Shown piece after piece: positions 44,109-57,600 of a stretch of 64,000 bases of DNA. Position 1 is the first letter of the stretch; each line of letters begins with the position of its first letter. This DNA comes from Pipra filicauda (taxonomy: Eukaryota > Chordata > Aves > Passeriformes > Pipridae): positions 1,364,001-1,428,000 of the forward strand of contig NW_024104898.1 of assembly GCF_003945595.2 (NCBI RefSeq), in the 5' to 3' direction. The notes under the pieces are model-generated. The model saw only the letters and a list, made by a program, of their open reading frames with translations. It was not told the origin of the DNA and did not search any database. A program made the position numbers and the translations under genes.

Positions 44109-44957
44109 GACATTCAGAGGTGTAACACAACCAGTTCAGAGACAGCTTCGGATTTAAACATTCCTACAAAAAAGGTTTAAAATCCATTTTAAAAAACTCC
44201 CTTGTGTCTAGCATGAAGTCACAGAATGTTAAAAATATCACAACACAATAAATACACCCAGTCTTTGCTAGAGCCAGGAGCCATGTTAGCTCAGAGGTTA
44301 AAGTCTGAGGCCAGGAGGAAAGTAGAGGGTGTGCTGGTGGAACAGCAGGGGCAGGAGGGTGAGTGGATTCCCAAGGCCTGCTCTTCCTATCTGCACTCCC
44401 ACACCTCCGAACTCCAGCTTTTTTGTCCAGTCTGTCCATGTTGAGACACCACTTCTCTGCCTACCACTACTTATTACTTGTTCTGCCTCCTGGATGGCAA
44501 AACTGCCTGCTACCTCTGGACTGACCCTCCCAGCTCCTGTGCTAACACTAGGATAGATTGTGTGAACCAGCTTTGCAGACTGGAGTGGCTTCATAGAGTC
44601 CCACCTCAGCTAGAACCCAGTTTCTGACCTGGCTCCGCCCTGTGAACTGCAGTGTAAAGCCCACTCCTCCTGCCCCACCATGCAATTCTGTGAGAAGTAC
44701 CAGAGTGGGTAAAACCAGGGGCTAGTCATCTCCACTGCAACAGGGTGAGGAGATCCCTTTTGGATTGCAGGTGCTTCAGATATTGGTCCAAATTTTGTGT
44801 ACCCTGCACTGGCCAAGTTCTAGTCTACAGGGTGTGGTAAAATGAAAAAAAATAATTAAAAAAAATAATCTGCCCTGCTCCCCCTGAGAGATGTCCAAGA
44901 AAGGCTGGCACAAAGTAAAAGCCTTCCCTTTGGCTCTGGGTAGAACAAACTGTATGA

Positions 44958-45000
44958 TCATATCTATACATATATATGTATATATATATATATGTGTATG
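44958..45000. repeat. (TA)n microsatellite in XPO5 3' UTR
   Basis: ATACATATATATGTATATAT and following TA units, ending TGTGTATG. Simple repeat inside the presumed XPO5 3' UTR. Confidence 0.9.
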
Positions 45001-45626
45001 ACAGTGTCTGCCTCTTTCTAGAGAGCAGTTGCACCTTAGAAAGGCTGATCTCATGGGAGATCCTAGAGCACTGCTAGGCTTCCTGGCACACAGCCCTCAG
45101 CCCAAGGCTCAGCATCCTGGAGGGAAACGGATTCATCAGAATACCAGTCCACTAGGGACGAGTGCTGATAAACGTGACAGGAGTGTCCGATGTGTTCCCT
45201 ACAAAGCCTGGCTACTAGCACCCAGAGGAAGATTAGGGTAGCCCCTTTTCACATGGCACACTACTCTGCCTTTTGCATTAATCCTAAACCCCAAGGGATG
45301 AAGAGGTGGAGCAAGAGTGACCCAAGGCTACAAGATGACCAGGCTTTACCTAATGGAGTCTATAGGCTCAGCTCCCACCTTGCAGAGAAGCAGAGGTCTA
45401 AAAATGCTCATCCAACGGAGGATAAAAAATCAGGGGAAAAGTTTAACAGACTGCTTCAAATGCCACTGCAGGTCCCATCCCAGTGTAGGGAGGAGAATGG
45501 GACAGGACCCGTAAAGGGCTTTATTCAGACGAATGCTTGTGGAGGCGTGACAAGGAGAATCTAATGTGCTTACTAGGAGGAGACAAAATATAAGGTAGGG
45601 GAGGAGATGGTTGCAGCATCCCAGGC

Positions 45627-48600
45627 TCAGGGTTCAAAGAGTACGTTGAAGCCCTCTCCATCCTCGTTTTCTAGCACATCTGTCTCCAATGATGGCTTCG
45701 CCTTTTTGAAGAGAGATGGAAGGTTCCGGATATGAACCTCCTTGCGGAACTGCTCCCCAATGGGCTTCTGCAGAGGACAGACAGGCAGGCATCAGTCATT
45801 ACTGTCTTCACACCCCCACTCAGGGACAGCCTGCTTGCAGATCAGAGCAGACCCCAGGTTCTGAGCAACTCCTAGGCCGGGACCCTGTGATTGCATTTTG
45901 AGGAGTCTCAGACCTGGCCTTTCACAAGTGCCAGGGCACTGAGGTAACCACCAGCATACCAGCTCCCCAGCTTCTAATCCAAGGCCAAAGGTTCCAACAC
46001 CACCATCCTCACAAAAGCCTAGAGATGACCCAACAGCCTCATTCAAATGTTTTATCACCCTGTTCCCTTGGGCACCCTTGTGCAGGGTACCCACTGCCTC
46101 TCAGTGAATGGCCATTGATAGAGGGGCTGCTCAGTCTGTGCTGCCATCCCTGCTGTACCTCCAGGGTGAAGAGAGACAGAACAAACACTAAGAACATGCT
46201 GCAACAGCCTCCTTGCTGGGAAGCGGGGTGGCTGGCGAGAGGCAGGACACCCCATCACTTCTGCAGCATATAGGTGTGAAACAGACCAGGTTAATTTTCC
46301 TCTAGGACATCACCTACCCCAATGCAACCTGTGATGAGGCGCTTGAAGTGATCCTTCCGGCGCTTGTCTGCCACCTTCTGCAGTGTTGGGTTGAGAAGCT
46401 TTGAATCAAACTGCTCCAAAGAGTCCAGCTGGATATCTGGGATCTGCTCCATCACTGCCTTCAGCTCAGCGTAGCGAGGGCGCTGCAGGGAGAAGTACAA
46501 TTAACATGGCTCTGCTAGGCAAGCAGCCCTGCAGGGCTCCCCTGCCCCTACCCAAGCAGGCATGGGATTAGTTTTCCACCAGCCCCCAGCCAACCTCACA
46601 TTTGGCTGAAGGACAGGATTTCTCACCAAGGCCTCGTAGATCTGAAAAGCCAGGTTGACAAGAGCTGCCATGCAGCCATCGTGCTGCCCGTGTACCTGTA
46701 AGCCCCTCAGCACGCTTGTGAAAAACCAGGACACGGCATCAGGCAGGAGGTTTCCTGGAAGCACCTGGGGAAGAGGCACTGTCAGCACTGCAGCAAGATA
46801 CCGATACATGACTGCATTTCTGCAACAGCTCGGTCTTCCTGAGGGAGAAGGTGCCCAGGGGTGAAGTTGCCATGCTTCTCACAACATCCAGAGCTTCGTC
46901 TCCCAACCCTGCCAGTACTAACCCCTTCTTCCTCCCAGAGGTACCTGTTTAAGTAGTGGCCAGCAAAGCTGTGTTGTGGTTCTTTGGCAGGACAAGGTGT
47001 CCTTCCAGGAGAGGGATGTGTAGGCAGTGATCAGCACTGCAGTGCAAACATCCTGAAAAGGAGTCAGAGAGGACCAGTCAGAGGAACTATTTCCCACTTC
47101 CAGTGTTCAAACCTAAAGGGAACCAAGAAGCAATCCAGATACCCTGCAAGAGCTCCTAAGGGCTATCTTCTGAGAATCCTGCATCCTGAAGGTGCTCAAA
47201 GGCACCCAGTGTGCACCATGATAACCATGAGGGACCAATGTCAAGCACACCTGCTCCCTTCATCTCCCTGGGAAAGGCCCCGGAGTACTCATGGACTCCC
47301 ATCAGCTGCTACTCTTAAGTCACTGCAATAGCTTCTGAGGCATCCACAGCAGAGGAGTACAGAGGCATTGGGATGAGGGTACTCTGTAAAGTGGATGGTG
47401 TTAACACTGTGGCTCCTGTACCAGCTCAGGCAGATTTTATAGAAATAAAAAAGAAACAAAAGGCTTCTGGATGAAGTTCTTCCTCATGAAGACTGGAGCC
47501 CAGGACGAAGGCAGAGCCAGGGAGCACCCTGGGGGCTGAATGCCCACAGCTGTCTTCCCCAGAGGGGCTGAGACTCTGTAGCTGTGTGTTGTACTGGATC
47601 CCAATCCTCATTTCCTTTGTGGCTTCTGCAAGGCCCTTAAAAGCCATGCACGTTCCTAAGAGATGATTCTCACACTGGGGAGCACTTCAGCAGCCTCGAT
47701 CTCTGCAGCAACGCTTGGCTGCACAACAGACAAGCGTGACAAAGAGTGCAGAGAAAGCATGGTAGAAGTCAGACCATGGCTCTTACCTCTTGCTTCATCA
47801 GACACTTGCCAAGCTCAGTGAGTTCTGCACTGGCAGGGGGGGTCACCTCCGTGGCCATCGCCTCGTCATCTGCAGAGCAGAGCAAAGGCAGCACTGTGAA
47901 CATGGCCTCCCAAGGACTGAGGGAGAGAACAGGGAGCCTGCAAGGACTAAGATGGGAGCCAGGAGCCAGCACACAGAATCAGTATGCTGGCAAAGCTTGC
48001 CCAGAATATCTCTTTTCAAGCAAAAAGCACCCACCCTTGGTGGGGCAGGAAGGGAGCCCAACTAGCTATCTTCAGGTCTTGGGAAGACTGCATATCCCCC
48101 TCTTCTCCTCAGCATCTTAAGAATCAGCTGCTGCAACCTGTGAACCCTACAGCACATTTGTTCCTAGGCTAGACTAGGTTTTTCTATGGCCCCCAGACAC
48201 ACTGGGCAGGACAGAGTTGAAGACTTCTTGCAAACCTATACCCCTCACACAGAACTTCCAGCAAAAGGCAAGCCTCTCCCTCATGAAATAGGAAAAGTGC
48301 TTGTGTACACCAAGGGCAGGAAAGGCAAAGGTAGGCATTTACTCACCGTCTCCATCTACAGCAGCAGTAGTGTTATGTTCAACATTTTTCTTAGAAACAC
48401 AGCAAACAGCTGCAAAAACAGTTGCAGGTCAGAGAAGCGGAAAAGGGAAGAAGCTACTTCAGAATATGCAGAGATAATCCTACAGACTGATGGGCTCACA
48501 GCTGCTTCAAGCTCCCCCAGCTGTGACACAGAACCTGAAGAGTGGGGAAGCCCAGTATAAAAGCCAAATACTGCACTCCATGGAAGGCTGTAACACCCCA

Positions 48601-51600
48601 CCCACAGCGTCTTCCCCAGTGGAACCTGCTGCACAGTGGCTGCTTCAGACTACTGAGAACCAGGAACATGCAAAACCATTTGAAGTCCATAACCTGAGAA
48701 GAACAGCATTTTAAGGCAAAAAGGCCAATCAAGAAAGGAGATAGAAGACTGATGATCTACAATCTCTATGTGGAATCAATTTTCCAATCCTCTCTGCTCA
48801 AAGCCATGTTGACAAAAAAACATTGGAGAAATGGACCACGAAGAAGGGAGACAGCTCTGGGGGAGGGACTATTCCCTCTGTCTGGTTAGAGACATAGCAA
48901 TTGCCAGAAACAAAACTGCTCTACACTTGGGTTGTCCACAAATCCATGTCCCCTACTGACTTCCAGGGAGAACCAGATTTCAAAGGACTGGACTTCTAAG
49001 GGACAGTGCCAAAACCACAGAGCCCTAAAAGCTAACAAAAAAAAAAAAAAAAAAAAAAAGGAAGAAACTCTTCTGAAGGTTTTTAATAATTTCTTATTAG
49101 GTTTAAGCTAAGATTTTGACAGGGCTAACTGTCTCACACCTGGCTTCTAAAGACTGTGTTAAATACCACTGACCGTGATAGTTAAGTTTTACTGCAGTTT
49201 GGGAATGCCTGTTGTCTTCTCCAGGGAAAACTTCCCAATAATCCCAGGGGATCTAGCTTGATTTCACTTACTGACGAGATCCATGACTTCTCGGGTCAGC
49301 AGCCTGACCAGCTGTTCTTCAAGCATCTCCTGAGACTCGGGGTTGTCATCTGCAGCATCATCCTCACTGAGGAGAAAAAATTTTAGTTTGAAGGGAGCCA
49401 ATGTCTTAAAGTATCCCCTCTGCCTAAGCACAGGGAATGAGTCACCACAGTGTTTTCCAGCCCTCTGCTGGCAGGGCTGTTCCTGGGCAAAGGCCCACAT
49501 AAAAGACCAAACCTCCATCTCATTCCCCATTTCCCCCTTTGTACCTAGGGGTGGAAGCTTACCAGAGCATGGTTCGCTGACTGATCACTTGCCATTTCTG
49601 GGATAACCTCTGTTCAAGACAAAAGGAAAGATTTAATACCTTCTTAAGGAGCCATGCTGCACACAATGCAAGGAGACACAAGTGATAGCTGCTGACAGAA
49701 GCACAAGAGCTTTAAACACAGCTCTCATGCCAAGACCTATTTTGAATGGCAGAAGAACTGCTACCAACTGTGCTGGCTGCAGGAATGTGAATGAGTTGTC
49801 AGGAAAATGGGAGGACACGGGCAAAAAAAACCCACAAAAATTCTCATAGCTGCAGGTTGAGGAGCTAATGTCCATGGGTTTGAATTCACAGCAAGGGGTG
49901 CTGTGCAACAGCCAGAGCTTAATACACCCCAAAAGCCCCCCAAAACATCATCAAAATCATTAAGCATCGAGGTTCTGCCCCCATCTTTTCTGGCTCTGTA
50001 GAGACAGACATTCTCACATGTTCCTGTCAGCTGCTTACAGGGAATCTGGGCTGTCAAGAAACAGGCATCAAACAAGTTTTCTTACCATGTGCAGATAGGT
50101 AAAGAGTGGTCCCAGCATGGGACAGACAAGGGTTTCGTAGTATTCTGAAGGGCAGGAGAGTACCAAGGGCTTCACAAACACACCTGCACAGACCAATTAA
50201 GGAAGAGATCCAGCACATAAGGCCAGCTGCTAGGGAAGACTGCCACACTACCTAAACGAGCCCATTTCACTGGGAGGCCAAGAAACAGACACCTCAAAGC
50301 CCATCTTCTCACAGCTGTCAATTAACAAGTGGCATCTCTATACGCAAGACCATGAGGTATTCAGATCCTTCCCCTGACAGTTCAGTTGAGAAATCTGAGG
50401 GCGCTTAACAACCATTTCTTAGCTGTGAGACTGAATGTCCAGCCCTGGAAAGTGGGTTGGGAAACCCACATGATTTCCCACACAAGCACACCTTACTGCC
50501 AAGCTCTTCATTATCCAAGCCTCCTTGGCCCCTAGAAGGCACTACCCACCTCTCACGATGTCCCCAGAACCACATAAATCCTTTGCATTTACTGTTTCTG
50601 ACCCCAAGCACTACTGTTTCTGCTCATGCCCTCCTGGGCTCACACCTCATCCACACCAGGAATATCCCTGCTTTTTTACCTCCTCAATCACCCTTCTTTG
50701 TCTCAGCTATACTGAAAACAATGCAGGTTTCCAGCTTATGTGTTCAAAGCCTCCCTAGGTGGCCTGAGGCAGTGACGGAAGGATACGGAGCATGGGACGA
50801 AGTCTGTAATCAGGAATGTTGTTGAGGTTGTTGAAAGCAGAGCTAAGGAGCTGGGTGGCGAGACCCTCAACGGTGTAGAAATCCTGTTGCATGGAGGGGC
50901 CTGCATTTCCCAGGATGTGAAAACTTCAACAAAAAAACAAGTTAGTTGCAAGTCTGCTAGATAACAGGTACCATGTCTCTGGCCTGCAAAGGCTACAAGT
51001 ACTATCACCTTGAGATCAGATTGTTGCCCTGTTCTTAAGCAAATACTATAGAGAATTTTAGCACCATATCTCTTTTTTTCTGGGATACCTGCAGAGGGAC
51101 AATGAATTCAGCATTGAAGCATCACAAAGTACTATCAAGTGTTACTGTATCCCAGCATGTAATTTAAAGAGACAAACTATTAGGTAAGTGCTCCAATCCA
51201 ACTACCTAATTGCAGAAGAGCTAAAAAGCAGATTAACATTTTGAGGTACTTTTTCAAAGACTGTTGCATATGTAAATGGTAGATTACAACCACTGCATAT
51301 ATTCTACCACTGCAGCTTCTACTTGGATACGGTTCGCATCAAAAGTCTAACTCTAAAAGAAGTCAGGTCCCAGCAACAGCCTACTGCTTCAGCTGGGCAG
51401 TGTTGGATGGTGTGTGAGAGAGCTGGTGGTCTTACCAGTTGTCGTAGAGGGTACAGAAGAAACCCTGCATCCTTTCTAAGACTGTTTTGTAAACAGGAGA
51501 GTCATAAAGCTCCAGCAAAGGCTGAGGGAGACCTGTGGGAAAGAATAATCTTCAGTTTCATTAATGAGAGCACCTTCAGGACATGCTGGGCAGTCCCTAG

Positions 51601-54600
51601 CCAGCTTAATGGCAGCAACGGAAGATTTTGGCAAGTACAACATGCATCCAAAATGGAAGCGGTGCCGCAACCCCGGGCCAGAACCTCCCCTCAGAGGTCA
51701 GACAAGTTCAGGCTGGTTGTACCCAGAGCAGAGGTGCTTCCACTGACATTGTTACAGCTGCCTAATTTCTCCAAAGGAAAACTTAGTCAAGCTATCAGAA
51801 CCCAGTCAGCAGCAAAGCTGACAGTTCTGCAGCTCCTCTAATAGCTCATCCCTTCAGGTTTGTATTCTCTGTCAGGACACAAGCTACTGTTGAACTATGA
51901 CATTAAGAAGTTTGGAGCAGAGATCAAGGCCCTGCTGCTTTATGTGCAGGTGTTCACAAACAGAGTTTATAGGTCACAGAAAAGAGGTAAAGGAAGCATG
52001 TCCTCATTTTACAGATATGAAATGGAGGTAAGAAAGACAAAGCAGCTTCCCCAAAATATTTCACTAAATGGTCAGGACCCGAAATTAAACCTCCGTTTCC
52101 AAAGTCATGATCCACACTTTATCCACAAAGGCCACCCACTTACTTCTGCTTGGCTGTAAATGCTTCTGTGTTCACAAGCTCAAAGTTGTTTTAGGATGGT
52201 TCCAAAAGCCTCTTTTTAATATGCTGTCTGGAAACAAAGGACAGGGCCATACTGCACAACTTGGCTCTTGCCCTCCAGGACAGGTCTTTGCACCAGCACT
52301 CAGGGCTCCTGCTGAGTACTAATTCTGCTCAAAGGCAGACAATTACAGCACCCCCCAGGTTCTGCAGCCTGAAATGCTATGTTGCAGAGACCACCACCCA
52401 ACTGAGATAAGCAGTTTGGTAGGGTATCCTTCATTTTTATGCAGAAGAAATCAATTTGTCTGAGACCAATAACTTATTTAACTTCTTAATTTCAGCAGGT
52501 TCAAGTCACACCCGAGCTACAAATACTATGAAAAAAATGCCCCTCCAGCCCCTTTTCATTTCCACTGCTATGGATGGACCACTAACTCAAACACCTCTAA
52601 GAATCCGTCCACACATTCCTCCCGAAGAGAAGCCTCTTACCTAGAATGGCATTCTTCTCCACCTCCAGCATGTCCAAGGCCTTTGCAAACGTATCTCCCA
52701 GCCTAGCCATTATCTCTGGCATGTAGAGATTGTTGTGCGTCCTGAAACAGAAAAGCACTTGGTTTATACTCATGTAAGTGAACCCCTTTTTGCCCTCGAC
52801 AGTGCGATCCTCTCCTTCAGCTTGTGGACAGCTCTTCTGAGGCAGATGATGAGGAAGGTGAGACCAAGCACGTGTGCATGGGATCCCCCTTCCCCACCTG
52901 CAAAAATATTGGGGAAGCTGACCTGACAGAGACATGGAGTGACTCCACCTCATGTCCTGAATCTCCTGGCTGCCCCTTCCATTTACTTCAGTTCATCCCA
53001 CCCCTTGTGAGCACTGGCAGTAAAAACTCCCAGCAATTCTACAGTTGTTGTTGGGAACAGCTTATTAGCTTGGCCAAAGGGATCAGAGAATGTATTTTTA
53101 AAACTGACAAGACATCTCAAAAGATCTTCTGCACCTAAGGCCCCTTCAGAGGGAAGGGCTCTTTCAGCTCTAACATACACACACTGCCCCTCAGGGATGG
53201 GTCACAGGCCCCAGAATGGCAGGTGGCACTGGAGGGACTCTAGTGAGAACATCAGTCTGATCAGATGTTACTCATGGCAAATGCATGTGCCCCTTGGACA
53301 ACATATCCAGCTGCGAACAATTCCGCATGATCAGGAGGCAGCCAGTCAGCTTTCCACAAGGGACACCAATTCAGCCATGGGTGGCTGGTTCTTGCCATCC
53401 AGGCCAAAATGGGTCCTCCCTCTTAGCCAGGGCACTGACACTCAGAGCTGGACTTGGCAGGGGGTGTCTCTCTCACCTACCTCTCTCCTTTGAGACCTCA
53501 GACCTCCACTGTGGGTGTCGCCAGCTGCACACAGCACAAATCCTGCAGCCTCCTCCAAAACTGCAATGCCATTGTACCTGCTGCTAGAGGTGATCAAGGG
53601 CAACTCAGTATCTCCCCCTCGAGCAGCGTTTCCCAAAGCAGGGGGTACATGGGAATGGCTGGGGGAAGGGAGCGTGGACAGACCTCAGTACGTTCTCCAG
53701 TCTCAGCTTTCACTCATGTATTAATGATTGATTTTTAATTTTTTTTAAGGTCTATGCTCATAATCCTGGCAACCCCAATGCAGTGATGTCTGCCTGCATT
53801 TGCAGAAAGCCCAAGTTGGCTCCAAACCAGCAACTATCCTGTTTCTCTCTGCAAGTGTTAAATACTTCTCTGCTCACTGGACTTGAGGAAGGCAAGTATG
53901 GAACCTTCATATGAAAGAGCTACACAACAACTTCTTTGTGACTCATACTCTCGTTCTGGGCTGCACCTAACCCCATGCAACAGGCCTCAAAGGGGTACAA
54001 GCTGATTCTACTCTGCCAAGAGGGGCCAGGAAACGGCCCAGCTTCCACTAAAGTTTGGTTAATGTTGTTCCACCGACTCAAAAAATTGTGCATTTCTGCT
54101 TGAGGCTATCCTGAAACCTGGCTACTAAAATAATCTCTTGTATGTCTCCTGCCCACTCCATGCCAATGTTGATTTGCCACATGCTAGGCAGAAGGACAGC
54201 AGGACAAACTGAAGGACTATGGAATTGTAGTGGTGAACCTTGAAATCTCACTGCTCTAACTCCAGCAGGATGGGCCAGACGGTCATATCCTAAAGGAGTG
54301 GTCATGGTCCTTAGTTGTTTCAGAGTCCTTGAAGCATTTTCTCAAGTTCAGAGGGCAGATATTCACTCACAGGCTGATCTCCCTTAATACTTCAGCAAGT
54401 TCCCAGTGGTAATGGAGGGAAAATGGCCAACCAGCTGCTTCCCATGGGAGTTAGAAAAACATGCAATAGCCCTTATCCATGATGATGTAACCCCTAGGCA
54501 TGTTCCATGTGAGACTCTGCGCTCCTGGGCATCCCACACACAGGAGAACATGGAACAACAAAATTCAAGAGACATTTACGCTTTAGAAAAGACAAGCAAA

Positions 54601-57600
54601 GGATATGGCAGGACTTGGGGGATTTTCAGTGATGGTCACAGCTCTGCTAGAAAGAGCCTCTGATGCCTAGAGAGATGAGCTTGAAGACCAGAAGATGTGT
54701 CCTTTAGGACAGTCCGTGACTGAAGAATCTTTTTCCAAAGCTGGAGCCATATACATGGAAAATGCCTACAGCACCCATGTCTATCCAAGAATTCTTTCAT
54801 TTAGTAATGTCAGTGTCTCCTCATCAGGAGTTCCAAAAAAGCCTTTGTCTATGCAAAACATTTGCTGAGCCTGACCAGTCCATTTGTAACAAAACAGGAA
54901 CAAATCCCAGCACAATAAAGGCACTGCACCAATCAGTTCATGCAGCTACTGACTGCAGAGATGCACCTTTTTCTAAAAATGGCTGAAAACATGATTTGCG
55001 TTTAAATTCAGGAGCGAACATTTTAAGCCAGAAGCTAGAAAACACCTAGATGAAATAAGGTACCACAGAGGACAGGAGAATTATCACTCTGAAAGCTACT
55101 AGCAGAGATTAACAAAACAACCTCAAAATATTTCAGTAAATACAGCTATAGAGACAAATACAGGTAGGCACAAAAAGATGCCACTCAAAACTACCTTATT
55201 TTGTCTTGTTACCTGGACTGTCATTCTTCTCAGTCCTTTGGTCTCATCCATGACCTACATTCAAGCTACTCACCACCCCAGTAAAGGCCCAGTGGCTTAA
55301 TGGTTTTCACTGCTTCTGCCTGCTAGCACAGAAGAATGCCACACACCACCCAGAGAGCAACAGACTCACCTGCTCAGTCTGCAAAATACCCTTTCTTTGC
55401 TCACTGGTGCCTGACTTGGTGCTCAGTTCAGCTGCTCAGCAGGACCCCTGCTGCTGCTACTTGCAGATCTGCTCACATGGAAACCAACAGTCTCCAGGAA
55501 CTTCCACATCTGTCCCACATAAGCAACACTGGACACTGCTTATCCCTACAGAGAGCTGCCTAATGGCACAGACCTAAGAAAAGCATCTATCCCCAAGGAG
55601 TAATGCAACTATGTCCCTGAAGGTATCCTCAACACAGGCAGCTTTCCTGCCAGCCAGCCTTCCTCACATCCCTATACTTCCTGCCTGGTGATAGGCTGCT
55701 CCAGATTCCAAATTCTCCTGTGTTATCCACATTAAAGAGGGCCTGAGGAAGTAGGACTTGGAAAAGACATCTACAGTCAGCCAAGGAGAGAGCAGGAGCT
55801 CCACAGCACAAGATCCAACATTTCCAAAAAGACGTGTCATCAACATTGGCACTGAACAACTATGAGCTTGCAGTTGTCATACAAAGAGGCCTCTGTATCC
55901 AGCAGTAGTGATGGAAAAATATGAAGATCCACTGCTCTTAACACATCATTCATTGGTTCCTGTTGGAGCATCCAGCCTTAAGAAAAGCCTGGATACCTCT
56001 GAGTGAAGGACAGGCTGCTCCATGTATGTTACTACCACATACTCAGAAAATATTCTGGCCGGCAGGTGAGATATTGAGGTATTGGCTACAGAATATAATT
56101 CACGTGTATTCTTGGCAGTGGTAAACAGGTAGGCACAGGGTTTCTGCTTCTCCACAGGTACTGATAAAAGTTGGATGATAGTTTCCTAAGCTTGTTGTAA
56201 TAGAGATTCCAAGTGTTTTTACTAATGCATAAATTCTGGCAAGAACAGTGATTGCACGAGCAAAAAGTCTGCCTGTTGCAGCCTGTTCAGACCTTGGGCA
56301 TTAGTTTAGTTGGTCTCACACAATATGAAACATGTTGCAGGCCCTGGAAGAAATGGCATGAGGCTACCTTTACTCAGGCATCTCTACCTAAGCTCTCCCA
56401 AAAGTTCATCACAGGATCTTCAGCCTTCCAGAATAAAAGGCAAAAACACTTCAAGCACAACTCTGCAGCTGTAGCTGCTCACTGGCCAAAGTACCACACA
56501 GAGTGGTACACAGAGCTTAGCGAAGAGAAACAGCGCTCGGGTGGGCCAAGACAACATGTGCTTGTCCTACCAGTCCAGCATGTTGCTTCTCACTGGAAGC
56601 GGCACATTCCTGAGCTCAGTGACTACCAAACATACCTTACTAGACAGAGCTCAAGTAATAGGGCCCCTTTCCTCCCAGACCTGAGAGATGGAAAATCTAA
56701 GTGGATCAGAAAATGCTCTTTCCCAACAGGCCATTGCCAAGGACAGAGCCTCAAGCTTTCAAGTATCTAACATGTAGAGCTATTGCACAAAATTGTTCCA
56801 TAGGTCTGGCAAAATCTCACTGTCAGGAGTTACCCTGAGATAGATTCCTCCTTCATAGTTCTGGGAACTGTGTTATTCAGGATTTCCCTTTTCTGCCTTC
56901 TCTTGCTCCCTCCTCTGGCTGCCCCAAATTTACACAACACCAGTGACACGCAGAGACACTGCACAGTAGCAACAGCCTGAGAGTATGCATCCACTGCTTT
57001 CCGTAGCAGACAGTGCTTCAGGAGGCTGCTGTTCATGTTCAGCAAGACCAGCTTAATTTAACACTGAAGAGAGAACAACACAAACAGGATGTGACGAGAG
57101 CTGGGACTGCCCTGGTGCTGACTGGAGAGGTGGCCTTGTAGGGGCTGAGGGCAGAGCAGAGATGTTAGTTGAGAAATCATTAAGTGGATGGCAGATTTAT
57201 AGCAGTGGAGGTGGGGGAGGCAACCTCGGCCCAAGCTCCCACTGGCTTTGATGGACTCTTGAAGGCCAGGTCAATGGACATTCAGAAGGCTCCAGTTTCC
57301 CCAGTGCCATTCCCCACTGTGAACAGTCAGGAACAGTACTTGGGCACCTGCACCAGCCTGTGTTCCCACTGGCTTCTCTGGGCAGACATGCTCTGAGTAT
57401 TCCATGTATTTATCACAGTGTGGCTTTCAGAGATTGGTAAGACAACATAAATGATTTCAAGTCAACTTGACCCACCTTATGAGAGCAAGTAAATTGTCAA
57501 AAAGCTTCAGGACCTGCTCCGTGCAGGGATTACGGTAGATTGGAGTTCCACTGGGCAGGTATCCCAAGAAGAATCCTCCAGCTTTCGCCTCTTCAATAGC

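Larger units (their letters stand above)
44085..45626 (-). other. XPO5: XPO5 3' untranslated region
   Basis: It runs on the minus strand from the stop at 45627-45629 to the AATAAA at 44103-44108. It is about 1.5 kb, with no coding frame, and includes a short (TA)n tract at about 44958-45000. Confidence 0.65.

Noticed and set aside
51323..51841. 172-codon plus-strand open frame
   Set aside because: It lies antisense to a confirmed XPO5 exon (51436-51532) and has no recognisable content, so it is a shadow.
56252..56770. 172-codon plus-strand open frame in the large XPO5 intron
   Set aside because: No recognisable protein similarity, no paired splice sites and ordinary composition. Frames of this size occur by chance across several kilobases of intron.
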